Positions 33,269 to 42,176 of a stretch of DNA of 64,000 bases are shown piece by piece (position 1 is the first letter of the stretch; every line of letters begins with the position of its first letter). The notes under the pieces were generated by a model. It ran no database searches. It was not told the origin of the DNA and was given only the letters and a program-made list of their open reading frames with translations. Both the position numbers and the translations under genes were made by a program. The stretch covers positions 186,001 to 250,000 of IMG/VR virus record IMGVR_UViG_3300047510_001118. One strand, given 5' to 3'. The DNA is from a virus.

Positions 33269-33297
33269 ATTATAAACTCAGCACTTAATAAAGTCAA
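33269..33297 (-). promoter_or_regulatory. Sigma70-type early promoter for gp55-gp47-gp46
   Basis: On the minus strand TTGACT (33297-33292), a spacer of exactly 17 bases and a perfect TATAAT (33274-33269) precede the GAGGAG ribosome site and ATG at 33244. This is close to the bacterial housekeeping consensus, as expected for early phage genes. The -35 box overlaps the rightward late promoter. Confidence 0.85.
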
Positions 33298-33303
33298 TAA
33301 ATA
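33296..33303 (+). promoter_or_regulatory. T4-like late promoter AATAAATA
   Basis: AATAAATA matches the late consensus at seven of eight positions, 22 bases before the ATG at 33326 and followed by an AAGGAT ribosome site. It drives the rightward tail/baseplate block and overlaps the -35 region of the leftward early promoter by two bases. Confidence 0.7.
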
Positions 33304-33325
33304 TGTTTAACAAGGATAACCAAAT

Positions 33326-34237
33326 ATGCCAGTCGACTTAAACAATTTTGTAAGTGGTGCTAGATCAATTGCTGGTACTGCCGCTAATACATTAGGAACA
33401 GTAGTAAACTCTGTAAACACCTTAAAGACTCAAGGATTTGGAGCATTTGGCGCAAACATTGCGCAGGCTATCAGAGGAAAAAACCTATTACCCGGAGGAA
33501 TGACAGGTAAATCTTCATCCCCGACTAGCGCAATTTTTTCTTCTAATTCTAGAGACTGGCGAGTACGATTAAACTTTCCTCCTAATTTTGCTTTTATCAC
33601 TAGTCCGTTGCTAAGACCATTAATAGAAACTCAGGGATTAGTGTTCCCATACACACCGCAGATACAGATTACACATTCTGCCAATTACAGTGATATGAGT
33701 CCGGTTCATAATAATTATCCCTTTCTATCTTATGAGAATAGCAAAGTTGATAACATAACTATTAATGCTCCTTTTTATGTTGAAGATTCTCTAGAAGCCG
33801 CATATTGGGTAGCGTGTATGCACTTTTTAAAAGCAGCCACAAAAATGCAGTTTGGTGAAGATTCAAATGCCGGCGCACCTCCTCCTATTTTTAAATTAAA
33901 CGGTTACGGAGATTATGTGTTTAAAGATGTACCAGTGGTAGTTAAATCATTTACAATGGATTTACCTAACGATTCAGATTATATTTCAACAGGCCTTGCC
34001 GCACAAGGCGGTGCTACAGGCAATACTGCGGCAAGAATTGCTTCACAGGTTACCGGAATAAACTTTACTGGCTCTGCAACAGCTCAGGGAGTGTCCTGGG
34101 CACCAGTAAAAAGTACAATTAATATTACAGTAGTGCCATTATACACTAGACAACAGGTTAGAAACTTCAGTCTTGAAAAATTCGTCAGCGGCGATTATGT
34201 TATTGGATCTACTGGAAACAAAACAGGATTTATCTAA
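33326..34237 (+). CDS. Baseplate tail-tube cap/initiator-like protein (gp48/gp54 type)
   Basis: A 303-residue protein. Residues 1-70 are Gly/Ala/Ser/Asn-rich; the core has RDWRVRLNFPPNFAFITSPL, FPYTPQIQITHSANYSDMSP, ISL-type strands and DSLEAAYWVACMHFLKAATK, a pattern shared by tail-tube-like proteins of T4-type phages (gp19/gp48/gp54 fold family). In T4, gp48 and gp54 cap the baseplate and start tube polymerisation. It opens the rightward baseplate block and its stop overlaps the gp53 ATG by one base, consistent with a baseplate role. Whether it is the gp48 or gp54 counterpart cannot be decided. Confidence 0.7.
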   Translation: MPVDLNNFVSGARSIAGTAANTLGTVVNSVNTLKTQGFGAFGANIAQAIRGKNLLPGGMTGKSSSPTSAIFSSNSRDWRVRLNFPPNFAFITSPLLRPLIETQGLVFPYTPQIQITHSANYSDMSPVHNNYPFLSYENSKVDNITINAPFYVEDSLEAAYWVACMHFLKAATKMQFGEDSNAGAPPPIFKLNGYGDYVFKDVPVVVKSFTMDLPNDSDYISTGLAAQGGATGNTAARIASQVTGINFTGSATAQGVSWAPVKSTINITVVPLYTRQQVRNFSLEKFVSGDYVIGSTGNKTGFI

Positions 34238-34539
34238 TGGCGTCAGATTATAAAAATAAAAGTCCGTGGCATACTACTACAATTTTTCCAGGATATCTTG
34301 GAAATTTAAATGTACGATCTGTAAGTGCCGAACCCGACGACTGGGAATACACCATAGAACCACAATATAATTATAGGCCAGATCTGTTGGCATTTGACTT
34401 ATACGGAACTCCTAAACTATGGTGGGTTTTTGTACAACGAAATATGGATGTATTAAAAGATCCTGTATTTGATTTTAAAACCGGAACTAGCATCTACATA
34501 CCAAAGCAGACTAGTTTATTTTCTGTTCTAGGAATTTAA
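34237..34539 (+). CDS. 53: Baseplate wedge protein gp53
   Basis: A 100-residue protein, shorter than T4 gp53 (196). The conserved part is YTIEPQYNYRPDLLAFDLYG followed by TPKLWWVFVQRNMDVLKDPV and DFKTGTSIYIPK, typical of the gp53/LysM-related wedge protein that helps join wedges around the hub. It is coupled to the preceding gene by a TAATG overlap, with CAGGAT upstream. Short gp53 versions are known among environmental T4-like phages; the identity rests on the YRPDLLAFDLYG and LWWV motifs. Confidence 0.85.
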   Translation: MASDYKNKSPWHTTTIFPGYLGNLNVRSVSAEPDDWEYTIEPQYNYRPDLLAFDLYGTPKLWWVFVQRNMDVLKDPVFDFKTGTSIYIPKQTSLFSVLGI

Positions 34540-34540
34540 T

Positions 34541-36832
34541 ATGACTCAGGGTAATGATAGTATTGGTATCATACCAAACGTCTTAGAAGGTTTTGCTTCA
34601 TATAACACAATTTTTACAATCAGCGCATTAACTACGGAACAATTAAATTTTCCAGAATCTGCCAACAGTTACAAAAGCAATCAACTAGGCGAAATTATAC
34701 TACGTAGTGGATCAGGTCAGCCCTCTAATCGAATTAGAACAGCCTTAACTACCTACGACAACCCTTCGGGACAATACGAATTTTTTATCGACAATATAAA
34801 CATTGAAGCAATTATTTCTTTTGATAAAAGAACCAAAGGTTCAAACGCTACAGATATTACCTTTGAAATTGTTGAACCGTATTCAATGGGGTTATTTTTA
34901 CAAAGTTTACAATTAGCCGCTGCCGCTGTCAGCGATGCTGGCACTCTTGCTACCTATACAGAAACTCCTTTTTTATTAACAATACAATTTATAGGGTATG
35001 ATGAAACAGGAAATGTAGTTCTTGTAGATGATTCGTTAGACAGGCATATACCTTTTACTTTTACGAATATTGAAATGGAAGTAGCAGCCAGCGGTTCAAA
35101 ATATAAATGTACAGCAATTCCTCATAATGAAGAAGCTCTCAAAGATTCAGTAAACAAAGTCAAAGAAGACATTGCTATAAGTGGATTAACAGTACAAGAA
35201 TTATTACAGTCGGGAAAAAATAGTTTACAATATAGATTGAACACTTACAAAAAAGAAATTGCTAAACAAGGATCAGAAACAAATAAGGAAGAATATGTTC
35301 CTGATCAAATTGTTATAATTTTTCCTAAAGATAAATCAGCAGGTATTTCTGCTCCAGGGATAGGAGAAGATCTTGGACAAGCAACAGCAGTAAATCCTGG
35401 CAGTAGCGCAAGTAACTCCCAAGTCAAACAAAAATTGTCTCTAACCCAAGAAACAATACAAGCAGGATCTGGATCAGAACAGACTATTACAAATTTATTA
35501 GTACAAGACTCGGCTTCTTTAAACAGTATTGGATCAGCAAAAATGGGCTTCACAGCCAACACCGGCGGAGAGTCGCAGCCTGCTCCAGCAAATCAAATAC
35601 AGAATGCGGCAGACAAACCAGCCTCAAGAAAAAATAACGTCTATGATCCTAAAAATAAAGTTTTTAGATTTCCACAGGGCTCGTCGGTTATTAATATAAT
35701 AACAGAAGTTTTATTAATGAGTGAATACTGTAAAAAATCTGTAGAACAACCCTCAGACGAAGCAGGTCTTAAGTCTTGGTTTAGAATTGAAACACAAGTT
35801 TATAATTTAAAAGCCAATGCTGGTAATGCTAATAGAGCAAAAAGACCTAAGTTGTTTGTTTATAAAGTAGTTGAATATAAAGTACACGAACATAGATTTA
35901 AACCACCAGGAGCGATTCCGCAGGGATACGATGCTCTTAAAAAGAATTGTGTAAAAGAATACAATTATATCTATTCAGGTAAGAACGTTGATATATTAAA
36001 TTTTAATATTAGTTTAAAGACGTCAATGTTTACAACTGCCTATTCTGATATGAATGCGTTGTCGGGATCAGTGTATGGGCAGATTAACGGAGCAGCCACT
36101 GAAGCAAATTCTCAACCAACAAATGCTGATGCTAACAAGGCAGCAGCCGATTCGGGAATGCCGGTTATTCCTGTTGGTGAGCTAAACACTCGATATAAAA
36201 ATATTGGCGGTGGTCCCAACGACGACTACCGCAGTCTAGTATCTAAAAACTTTCAAGAAGCATTGTTAAACAGTCCAGCAGACATGATGAGTATAGAGAT
36301 GGAAATTATGGGAGATCCTTATTATCTTGCTGACAGCGGAGTTGGAAACTTTAGTGACATGCCTGCTAATTTTAATATTAATGAAGATGGCTCAATGAAC
36401 TATCAAAGCGGAGAAGTTGATGTTATTATTAATTTTAGAACTCCTCTTGACTACAACTCTTTTGGTTTAATGGACTTTGCTCAAGGAGTAGATGCTACTG
36501 GATTCAGTGGATTATATAATATCTACGAAGTAACAAATACATTTAATCGCGGTAAATTTACACAGTTATTAAAAGCCATTAGGCGGCCTGTACAGAAACC
36601 TACAAAAGAAGCCGAGGCCGCTGCCAAAAAGTATGGAATCTCCGCCCGATCAGACCAGGCAAGAATGTTAGCCGAACAAGACAAAGACTTTGAAGATGAA
36701 GGTAAACCGGCAACTGTAAATCCAAACAGACCACAAACAAACACAGCAATAGATTCAACACCACAGGGAACCAGGACCGGTCAGGTAGAATACGTCCCAG
36801 GTACAAATACAAGAGTCCCAGGAAGAACATAA
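34541..36832 (+). CDS. Baseplate hub-like protein (gp27/gpD-type)
   Basis: A 763-residue protein directly before the spike gene 5. The N-terminus has FASYNTIFTISALTTEQLNF and a beta-rich domain (EFFIDNINIEAIISFDKRTK). The middle is Ser/Ala/Gln/Asn-rich and probably flexible (residues about 290-360). The C-terminal part includes MSIEMEIMGDPYYLADSGVG, NFRTPLDYNSFG and GLYNIYEVTNTFNRGKFTQL, which look like the end of contractile-tail hub proteins, where a beta-domain closes with G-Y-V-...-F..G.FT.L. In T4, gp27 binds gp5 as the hub; position supports the same partnership here. It is almost twice the size of gp27 (391 residues), so extra domains are present. Confidence 0.55.
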   Translation: MTQGNDSIGIIPNVLEGFASYNTIFTISALTTEQLNFPESANSYKSNQLGEIILRSGSGQPSNRIRTALTTYDNPSGQYEFFIDNINIEAIISFDKRTKGSNATDITFEIVEPYSMGLFLQSLQLAAAAVSDAGTLATYTETPFLLTIQFIGYDETGNVVLVDDSLDRHIPFTFTNIEMEVAASGSKYKCTAIPHNEEALKDSVNKVKEDIAISGLTVQELLQSGKNSLQYRLNTYKKEIAKQGSETNKEEYVPDQIVIIFPKDKSAGISAPGIGEDLGQATAVNPGSSASNSQVKQKLSLTQETIQAGSGSEQTITNLLVQDSASLNSIGSAKMGFTANTGGESQPAPANQIQNAADKPASRKNNVYDPKNKVFRFPQGSSVINIITEVLLMSEYCKKSVEQPSDEAGLKSWFRIETQVYNLKANAGNANRAKRPKLFVYKVVEYKVHEHRFKPPGAIPQGYDALKKNCVKEYNYIYSGKNVDILNFNISLKTSMFTTAYSDMNALSGSVYGQINGAATEANSQPTNADANKAAADSGMPVIPVGELNTRYKNIGGGPNDDYRSLVSKNFQEALLNSPADMMSIEMEIMGDPYYLADSGVGNFSDMPANFNINEDGSMNYQSGEVDVIINFRTPLDYNSFGLMDFAQGVDATGFSGLYNIYEVTNTFNRGKFTQLLKAIRRPVQKPTKEAEAAAKKYGISARSDQARMLAEQDKDFEDEGKPATVNPNRPQTNTAIDSTPQGTRTGQVEYVPGTNTRVPGRT

Positions 36833-36833
36833 T

Positions 36834-38231
36834 ATGCCATATGATACCCGAACGCCGGAAAATATTTCACCAGATTTTAAAGCCGGCCCCTACCTTGCTC
36901 GAATTATCAATAATTTTGATCCCAAATATATGGGAACCTTACAGGTTCAACTGCTTAGGGACGTAGGTAATATTCCTGAAAGTGAAGGCAGTCTTTTTCA
37001 AGTCAAGTATCTAAGCCCATTCTATGGAGTTACGGGTTTAGACCATGTAGGAAAAAATAACACCTACGGCGACACACAAAAAAGTTACGGAATGTGGATG
37101 ATTCCTCCTGATGTAGGAGTAGTAGTATTAGTAATGTTCGTTGACGGTGACCCTAAACAAGGCTATTGGATTGGCTGTGTTCAAGACGAGTTTATGAATT
37201 TTATGATTCCTGGTTTAGCGTCCACATCGTTAAAAGTTCCGTTCAACGCAGAAAAAGCGCCAGTCGCCGAATATAACAAAAAAATTAATCCAAACGAACA
37301 GGTTGATACAACATTAATTAAAAAACCAGAACATCCGTTTACTAATATATTAACTGAGCAAGGGTTACTCAGTGACGAAACAAGAGGTATTACAACTTCT
37401 AGTGCCCGTCGAGAAAGTCCCAGCAACGTATTTGGTATTAGCACACCTGGACCAGTTGATAGAACGTCATCGGGTACTAAAGGTAATATAGGTAGCAAAG
37501 AAAACAGAATAACCGGAGCATTTGTTAGTCGGCTCGGCGGCACTACTTTTGTTATGGACGACGGTGATGAAAACTTTTTAAGAAAAAAATCTGCCGGGGA
37601 AGATAAACCAGAGTATGCCAGCGTAGAAAATGATGAAAAAGGAGGAGATCCTAAGATACCTCACAACGAGCTAGTGCGTATAAGAACACGTACTGGTCAT
37701 CAAATACTTTTACATAATTCAGAAGACCTAATCTATATTGGAAATGCCAAAGGTACAACTTGGATAGAACTAACCAGTAACGGTAAAATAGACATCTATG
37801 CCAAAGACAGTGTCAGCGTTTACAGTGAAAATGATATTAATTTTACAGCGAAACGAGATATAAATCTTACAGCAGAAACAGGAAATGTTAACATCAACGC
37901 CAGCGTTAATTTTAATGTAACTGCGGGCACTAACTATGAAATCAAAGCAGGTGCCGACGGCAAATTAACAGTTGGCGGCAACAGCAACATTAAAGCCGGC
38001 GGCAATCATGTAGAAACAGCGTCTAACATTCATATGAATGGCCCAGCAGCCGCTACAGCCCAAACTGCTCCAAAAGCCAATCGAGTTCCTAAACATGAGC
38101 CTTGGCCAGGACATGAAAATCTAAATCCTAAAAATTTTACTGCTGACAAAACAAGAGCAAAATTAACACCAGATGTTCCAGCAGAACAGTTTCCTAAGAT
38201 ACTAGATACATTCAAAAAAATAGGAAAATAA
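36834..38231 (+). CDS. 5: Baseplate spike gp5 without lysozyme domain
   Basis: A 465-residue protein of the central cell-puncturing spike. Residues about 18-125 form the OB-fold (ARIINNFDPKYMGTLQVQLL, MWMIPPDVGVVVLVMFVDGD). Residues about 130-300 are a Gly/Ser/Thr/Lys-rich linker, where T4 gp5 carries its T4-lysozyme-like domain; no lysozyme motif is visible. Residues about 300-410 show short repeats such as NDINFTAKRDINLTAETGNV and NINASVNFNVTAGTNYEI, the triple-stranded beta-helix needle. The last 50 residues are Pro/Lys-rich. AGGA ribosome site. Spike identity is clear; absence of the enzyme suggests that peptidoglycan is attacked by another protein or not at all. Confidence 0.88.
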   Translation: MPYDTRTPENISPDFKAGPYLARIINNFDPKYMGTLQVQLLRDVGNIPESEGSLFQVKYLSPFYGVTGLDHVGKNNTYGDTQKSYGMWMIPPDVGVVVLVMFVDGDPKQGYWIGCVQDEFMNFMIPGLASTSLKVPFNAEKAPVAEYNKKINPNEQVDTTLIKKPEHPFTNILTEQGLLSDETRGITTSSARRESPSNVFGISTPGPVDRTSSGTKGNIGSKENRITGAFVSRLGGTTFVMDDGDENFLRKKSAGEDKPEYASVENDEKGGDPKIPHNELVRIRTRTGHQILLHNSEDLIYIGNAKGTTWIELTSNGKIDIYAKDSVSVYSENDINFTAKRDINLTAETGNVNINASVNFNVTAGTNYEIKAGADGKLTVGGNSNIKAGGNHVETASNIHMNGPAAATAQTAPKANRVPKHEPWPGHENLNPKNFTADKTRAKLTPDVPAEQFPKILDTFKKIGK

Positions 38232-38241
38232 ATAATAAACT

Positions 38242-38679
38242 ATGGCAACTACAATAACCGGTAAAAAAGTAATTCCTTCTTATCAAAATTCTGATCTCGC
38301 TCCTACCGGACGAGCATATCGCGGAATAAGCACAGTTGCCAATGTCAAGGGCAGTTATACTATTTTTGATTTAAATTTAATCAAACAAGATATTTTAAAT
38401 CATTTACATATTCGTCAGGGTGAACGTTTAGAAAATCCTAATTTTGGTTGTATTATTTGGGATTTATTATTTGACCCCCTAACTGATGATTTAAAAGATT
38501 TAATCGCACAAAACGTCACAGAGATTATGAACTACGACCCGCGAGTAAAGGTTGATAGTTTAATAGTCAGTCAATACGAGAGCGGAATTCAAGTTGAATG
38601 CGAGCTTACATACTTGCCTTACAACATATCAGAAGCATTGAGATTCCGCTTTGATCAAGACAACAATATCCTAAACTAA
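38242..38679 (+). CDS. 25: Baseplate wedge protein gp25
   Basis: A 145-residue protein (T4 gp25 is 132) that joins wedges and contacts the sheath. It contains YTIFDLNLIKQDILNHLHIR, QGERLENPNFGCIIWDLLFD, VTEIMNYDPRVKVDSLIVSQ and a final strand pair LRFRFDQ, the conserved gp25/GpW-lysozyme-like fold; the YDPRV motif corresponds to the EPR motif of the family. It lies between gp5 and gp6, typical T4-like baseplate order. The ribosome site is weak (GGAAAA at a distance). Assignment secure. Confidence 0.94.
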   Translation: MATTITGKKVIPSYQNSDLAPTGRAYRGISTVANVKGSYTIFDLNLIKQDILNHLHIRQGERLENPNFGCIIWDLLFDPLTDDLKDLIAQNVTEIMNYDPRVKVDSLIVSQYESGIQVECELTYLPYNISEALRFRFDQDNNILN

Positions 38680-38705
38680 AAATTAACTGCCCACTTTATG
38701 AATAC

Positions 38706-38713
38706 AATAAATA
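38706..38713 (+). promoter_or_regulatory. T4-like late promoter AATAAATA
   Basis: AATAAATA lies 18 bases before the ATG of gene 6, followed by a GAGGG ribosome site. It matches the late consensus at seven positions and has the same short spacing to the ATG as the promoters at 33296 and 61159. Confidence 0.65.
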
Positions 38714-38731
38714 TAGTATCGAGGGCAGAAT

Positions 38732-41700
38732 ATGGCAAGTGTAGATAGACAAAATAAATTAATAGCCGCAGAAGATTGGAAAAAAGTATACCAGTCTTTT
38801 AAGAACGCAGACTTTAAATCCTACGACTTTGATAACCTACGTCGTACAATGATCACGTATCTGCGTGAAAATTATCCAGAAGATTTTAACGATTATATTG
38901 AGTCAAGTGAGTACTTGGCCCTTATTGACCTTATTGCTTTCCTAGGTCAAAACCTAGCATTTAGATTTGATTTAAATGCTCGAGATAACTTTTTAGAACT
39001 GTCAGAACGCCGTGAAAGTGTACTGCGTCTAGCACGTCTTTTGTCTTATAACCCTAAACGCAATCAATCAGCAAACGGGCTATTAAAATTTACAGCAATT
39101 TCTACAACAGAATCTGTTGTAGATAGTAACGGTCGAGATATTTCAGGACAAACTATTGTTTGGAACGACAGTGCCAATGCTAACTGGTACGAGCAGTTTA
39201 TTAAAGTAATTAATGCTTCCTTGCCAGAAACAAGTCAGTTTGGGTTACCTCAGGATTCTGCTACTATCAGCGGAGTTCCAACTCAGCAATATAGATTTAA
39301 TGCGTCAAACACAGAAATACCTGTCTACGGTTTTAGCAAAAACATCGATGGCCGAAACATGGACTTTGAAATAGTGTCTACGGTATTTGCCGGCAGCAAT
39401 AAGATCTATGAAGAAGCACCATTTCCAACAAATAGTCTAGCGTTCCTACACCGAGATGATGGCGGCGGTCCAGCCAGTAGCAACACAGGATTTTTTGTAC
39501 ACTTCCGTCAAGGTACACTACAAGAAAGTACATTTGCTATTGATCGTCCAAGCACCAGCGAGACAGTTGATATCAACACACAAGAAATCAATAATTCAGA
39601 TATTTGGTTGTATTCTTTAAATTCAATCGGTTTTGAAAACGAACTATGGACTAAGGTTGATGCTGTAGAAGGCAACAACATCATCTATAATAGCATTAGC
39701 AAAAATATAAGAAACATTTACAGCGTTCTTACACGTTCATTAGACAGAGTAAGGTTAATTTTCTCTGACGGTGTGTTTGGTAATTTACCTCAGGGAAATT
39801 TTAAAGTTTATTATAGAACTAGTAATGGTTTGAGTTACTCAATAAATCCAGCAGATGTACGCAATGTGACTATTGATATTCCTTATATCAGTCGAGTAGG
39901 TAAACGAGAAATTGTAACAATTACTTTAGGATTAAAATATACAGTGGCAAACGCCACAGCCGCTGAAACCACAGACAGCATTAAAACAAATGCTCCGGCT
40001 ACTTATTACACACAGAATCGCATGATCACTGGAGAGGATTATAATGTTTTTCCTCTTAGTGTAAATCAAGAAATTGTTAAAATTAAATCAATTAACCGCA
40101 TTAGTAGTGGTATTAGTAGGTATTTTGATTTAAAAGATGCCTCAGGAAAATACAGTACAACAAATCTATTTGGCACCGACGGTGTGCTTTACAAAGAACA
40201 GACTAATGACTCATTTACTTTTACAGTAGCAACTAGAACCGACATCGAAAGCGTTATTCGTAATCAAGTCGAGCCGTTATTGTCGTCACGTAAGATTAAA
40301 GATTTTTATATTGATAACTTTCCTAGTATTAACCAAGGACCAAACTTCCACTCGTTTTATCAACAGACCAGTGCCGTTAATCTATGTACCGGGTATATTG
40401 GAGATCCATCTAGTGCCGCAATTAAAAAAGTAGGAACTTTCACATCTTCAAATTTAAGATTTATTACGCCTGGCGCAATAGTAAAATTTATTCCTAGAGA
40501 GGGATACCTTTTCACTAAAGATAACGAAGAAGTTTTGATAGCAGATGCCGATAAAGAAGCCAAATCTTATATTTGGACAAAAATAATCAATGTTGTTGGA
40601 GACGGCACAGCCTCTGGTACAGGACTATTGCCCAACGGTCAAGGACCAATTACGTTTAATGACATTGTACCATCAAACGCTGTTATGGATTTAACATACT
40701 CTAAATTTGTAACAGGATTAGAAACTAGTGTTAGAAATAGAGCCATTGATCTTATTTTTGCTAATAAAGAATTTGGCTTTAGATATGATTCGAATTCTTC
40801 TTCGTGGAAAATTATCACAGACGCAAACTTAGATAAGAAGAACGAGTTTAGTCTAGGAAAATCAGGCGACGCAAGTAATCAACAATTAGATGCTAGTTGG
40901 TTAATTCTTTTTGAAACCAACGGGGAAACCTATACTGTAACTGTTAGAGGTACACGATACGTGTTTGAAAGTGAAAAAGAAATACGCTTTTTCTATGACA
41001 GTTCAGATAAAGTATACGATAGTAACACAGGAAAAATTGTTAGAGATAAAGTTGTAGTTTTAGGTATTAATACTAAACCATCAGACATTGCTCCTATTAA
41101 TCAAGATATTGATTGGGAAATAGTCGATGATTATAAAGGCGCCGACGGATATATCGACAGTAAAAAAATATCAATAAGTTTTTATGACAATGACGAAGAC
41201 GGTGTTATAGACAACCCAGAAATTTTTGATATAGTAGTTGCTCCTGATACTGCTCTATTAGTAGACCGATACGTTTTTCAAAAGAGTCGTGTAAGCATTG
41301 ATGGTGTTACAGATTATTATTACATCAAAAACGAAAATGATTTAATTAAAATATTTCAAACACAAAATGCTGTTGATCCTAACACGTTAGTAGATCAACA
41401 ATTAATTTATATTATTGAAGAAAACTTAGTTAAAATTTTTAATAAGTCAAGTATTACATATACAGTAACAACTGATTATAAAGCGTTTATAGGTAGAGAT
41501 GAGTTAAAATTTCAATATATTCATGCCGCAGATGAAAGTTCTAGAATAGATCCGTCGTCTACAAATATTGTTGATGTGTTTATGTTAACTAAGTCATATG
41601 ACACTAATTACCGTAGATGGCTCAACGGTGACATTGCTACAAAACCGTTGCCACTAAGCAGTGATGCTTTGTTTATTAACTTTGGCAGCGACCTTAATAA

Positions 41701-42166
41701 GATTAAAGCAATGAGTGACGAGATCATTTATCACCCAGTAAAATATAAAAATTTATTCGGATCTAAAGCAGATACTAGTCTACAGGCTATCTTTAAAGTT
41801 GTTAAAAATTCCTCAATGGTAGTCAGCGACAACGATATTAAAACCGGAGTAATCAACGCAGTCAACGAATTCTTTTCAATTGAAAACTGGGACTTCGGCG
41901 ATACTTTCTATTTTGGAGAATTAGCCACTTATGTTATGACTAAACTAACTCCTAAAATTGCTAATATTGTTTTAGTTCCAAAAAATCAAAATCTTGCGTT
42001 TGGTAGTTTGTATGAAATTAAATCAAACCCCGACGAAATTTTTGCTAGTTCGGCCACAGTTGAAAGTGTTGAAATCATTTCAGAGATTACTGCGGCAAGA
42101 CTCAATTCAAGTGGCACAGTATTAACAGCAGTGTCTAGTGGCACATCAAGTATTGAAAGTAATTAA
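38732..42166 (+). CDS. 6: Baseplate wedge protein gp6, enlarged
   Basis: A 1144-residue wedge protein; T4 gp6 has 660. Residues 1-120 carry the conserved opening KNADFKSYDFDNLRRTMITY, YLREN.PEDFNDYIESSEYL and ALIDLIAFLGQNLAFRFDLN, followed by ARDNFLELSERRESVLRLAR. The family region continues to about residue 470 (PYISRVGKREIVTITLGLKY). Residues about 580-960 are extra beta-rich segments of unknown role, and the C-terminus (AIFKVVKNSSMVVSDNDIKT, GDTFYFGELATYVMTKLTPK) matches the wedge end. gp6 forms the ring that clamps the baseplate and triggers sheath contraction. Late promoter upstream. Confidence 0.92.
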   Translation: MASVDRQNKLIAAEDWKKVYQSFKNADFKSYDFDNLRRTMITYLRENYPEDFNDYIESSEYLALIDLIAFLGQNLAFRFDLNARDNFLELSERRESVLRLARLLSYNPKRNQSANGLLKFTAISTTESVVDSNGRDISGQTIVWNDSANANWYEQFIKVINASLPETSQFGLPQDSATISGVPTQQYRFNASNTEIPVYGFSKNIDGRNMDFEIVSTVFAGSNKIYEEAPFPTNSLAFLHRDDGGGPASSNTGFFVHFRQGTLQESTFAIDRPSTSETVDINTQEINNSDIWLYSLNSIGFENELWTKVDAVEGNNIIYNSISKNIRNIYSVLTRSLDRVRLIFSDGVFGNLPQGNFKVYYRTSNGLSYSINPADVRNVTIDIPYISRVGKREIVTITLGLKYTVANATAAETTDSIKTNAPATYYTQNRMITGEDYNVFPLSVNQEIVKIKSINRISSGISRYFDLKDASGKYSTTNLFGTDGVLYKEQTNDSFTFTVATRTDIESVIRNQVEPLLSSRKIKDFYIDNFPSINQGPNFHSFYQQTSAVNLCTGYIGDPSSAAIKKVGTFTSSNLRFITPGAIVKFIPREGYLFTKDNEEVLIADADKEAKSYIWTKIINVVGDGTASGTGLLPNGQGPITFNDIVPSNAVMDLTYSKFVTGLETSVRNRAIDLIFANKEFGFRYDSNSSSWKIITDANLDKKNEFSLGKSGDASNQQLDASWLILFETNGETYTVTVRGTRYVFESEKEIRFFYDSSDKVYDSNTGKIVRDKVVVLGINTKPSDIAPINQDIDWEIVDDYKGADGYIDSKKISISFYDNDEDGVIDNPEIFDIVVAPDTALLVDRYVFQKSRVSIDGVTDYYYIKNENDLIKIFQTQNAVDPNTLVDQQLIYIIEENLVKIFNKSSITYTVTTDYKAFIGRDELKFQYIHAADESSRIDPSSTNIVDVFMLTKSYDTNYRRWLNGDIATKPLPLSSDALFINFGSDLNKIKAMSDEIIYHPVKYKNLFGSKADTSLQAIFKVVKNSSMVVSDNDIKTGVINAVNEFFSIENWDFGDTFYFGELATYVMTKLTPKIANIVLVPKNQNLAFGSLYEIKSNPDEIFASSATVESVEIISEITAARLNSSGTVLTAVSSGTSSIESN

Positions 42167-42176
42167 AGGACAGTAA

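Noticed and set aside
38227-38234. AATAAATA on the plus strand before gene 25
   Set aside because: Only seven bases separate it from the ATG and it overlaps the gp5 stop codon; a usable leader would be missing.
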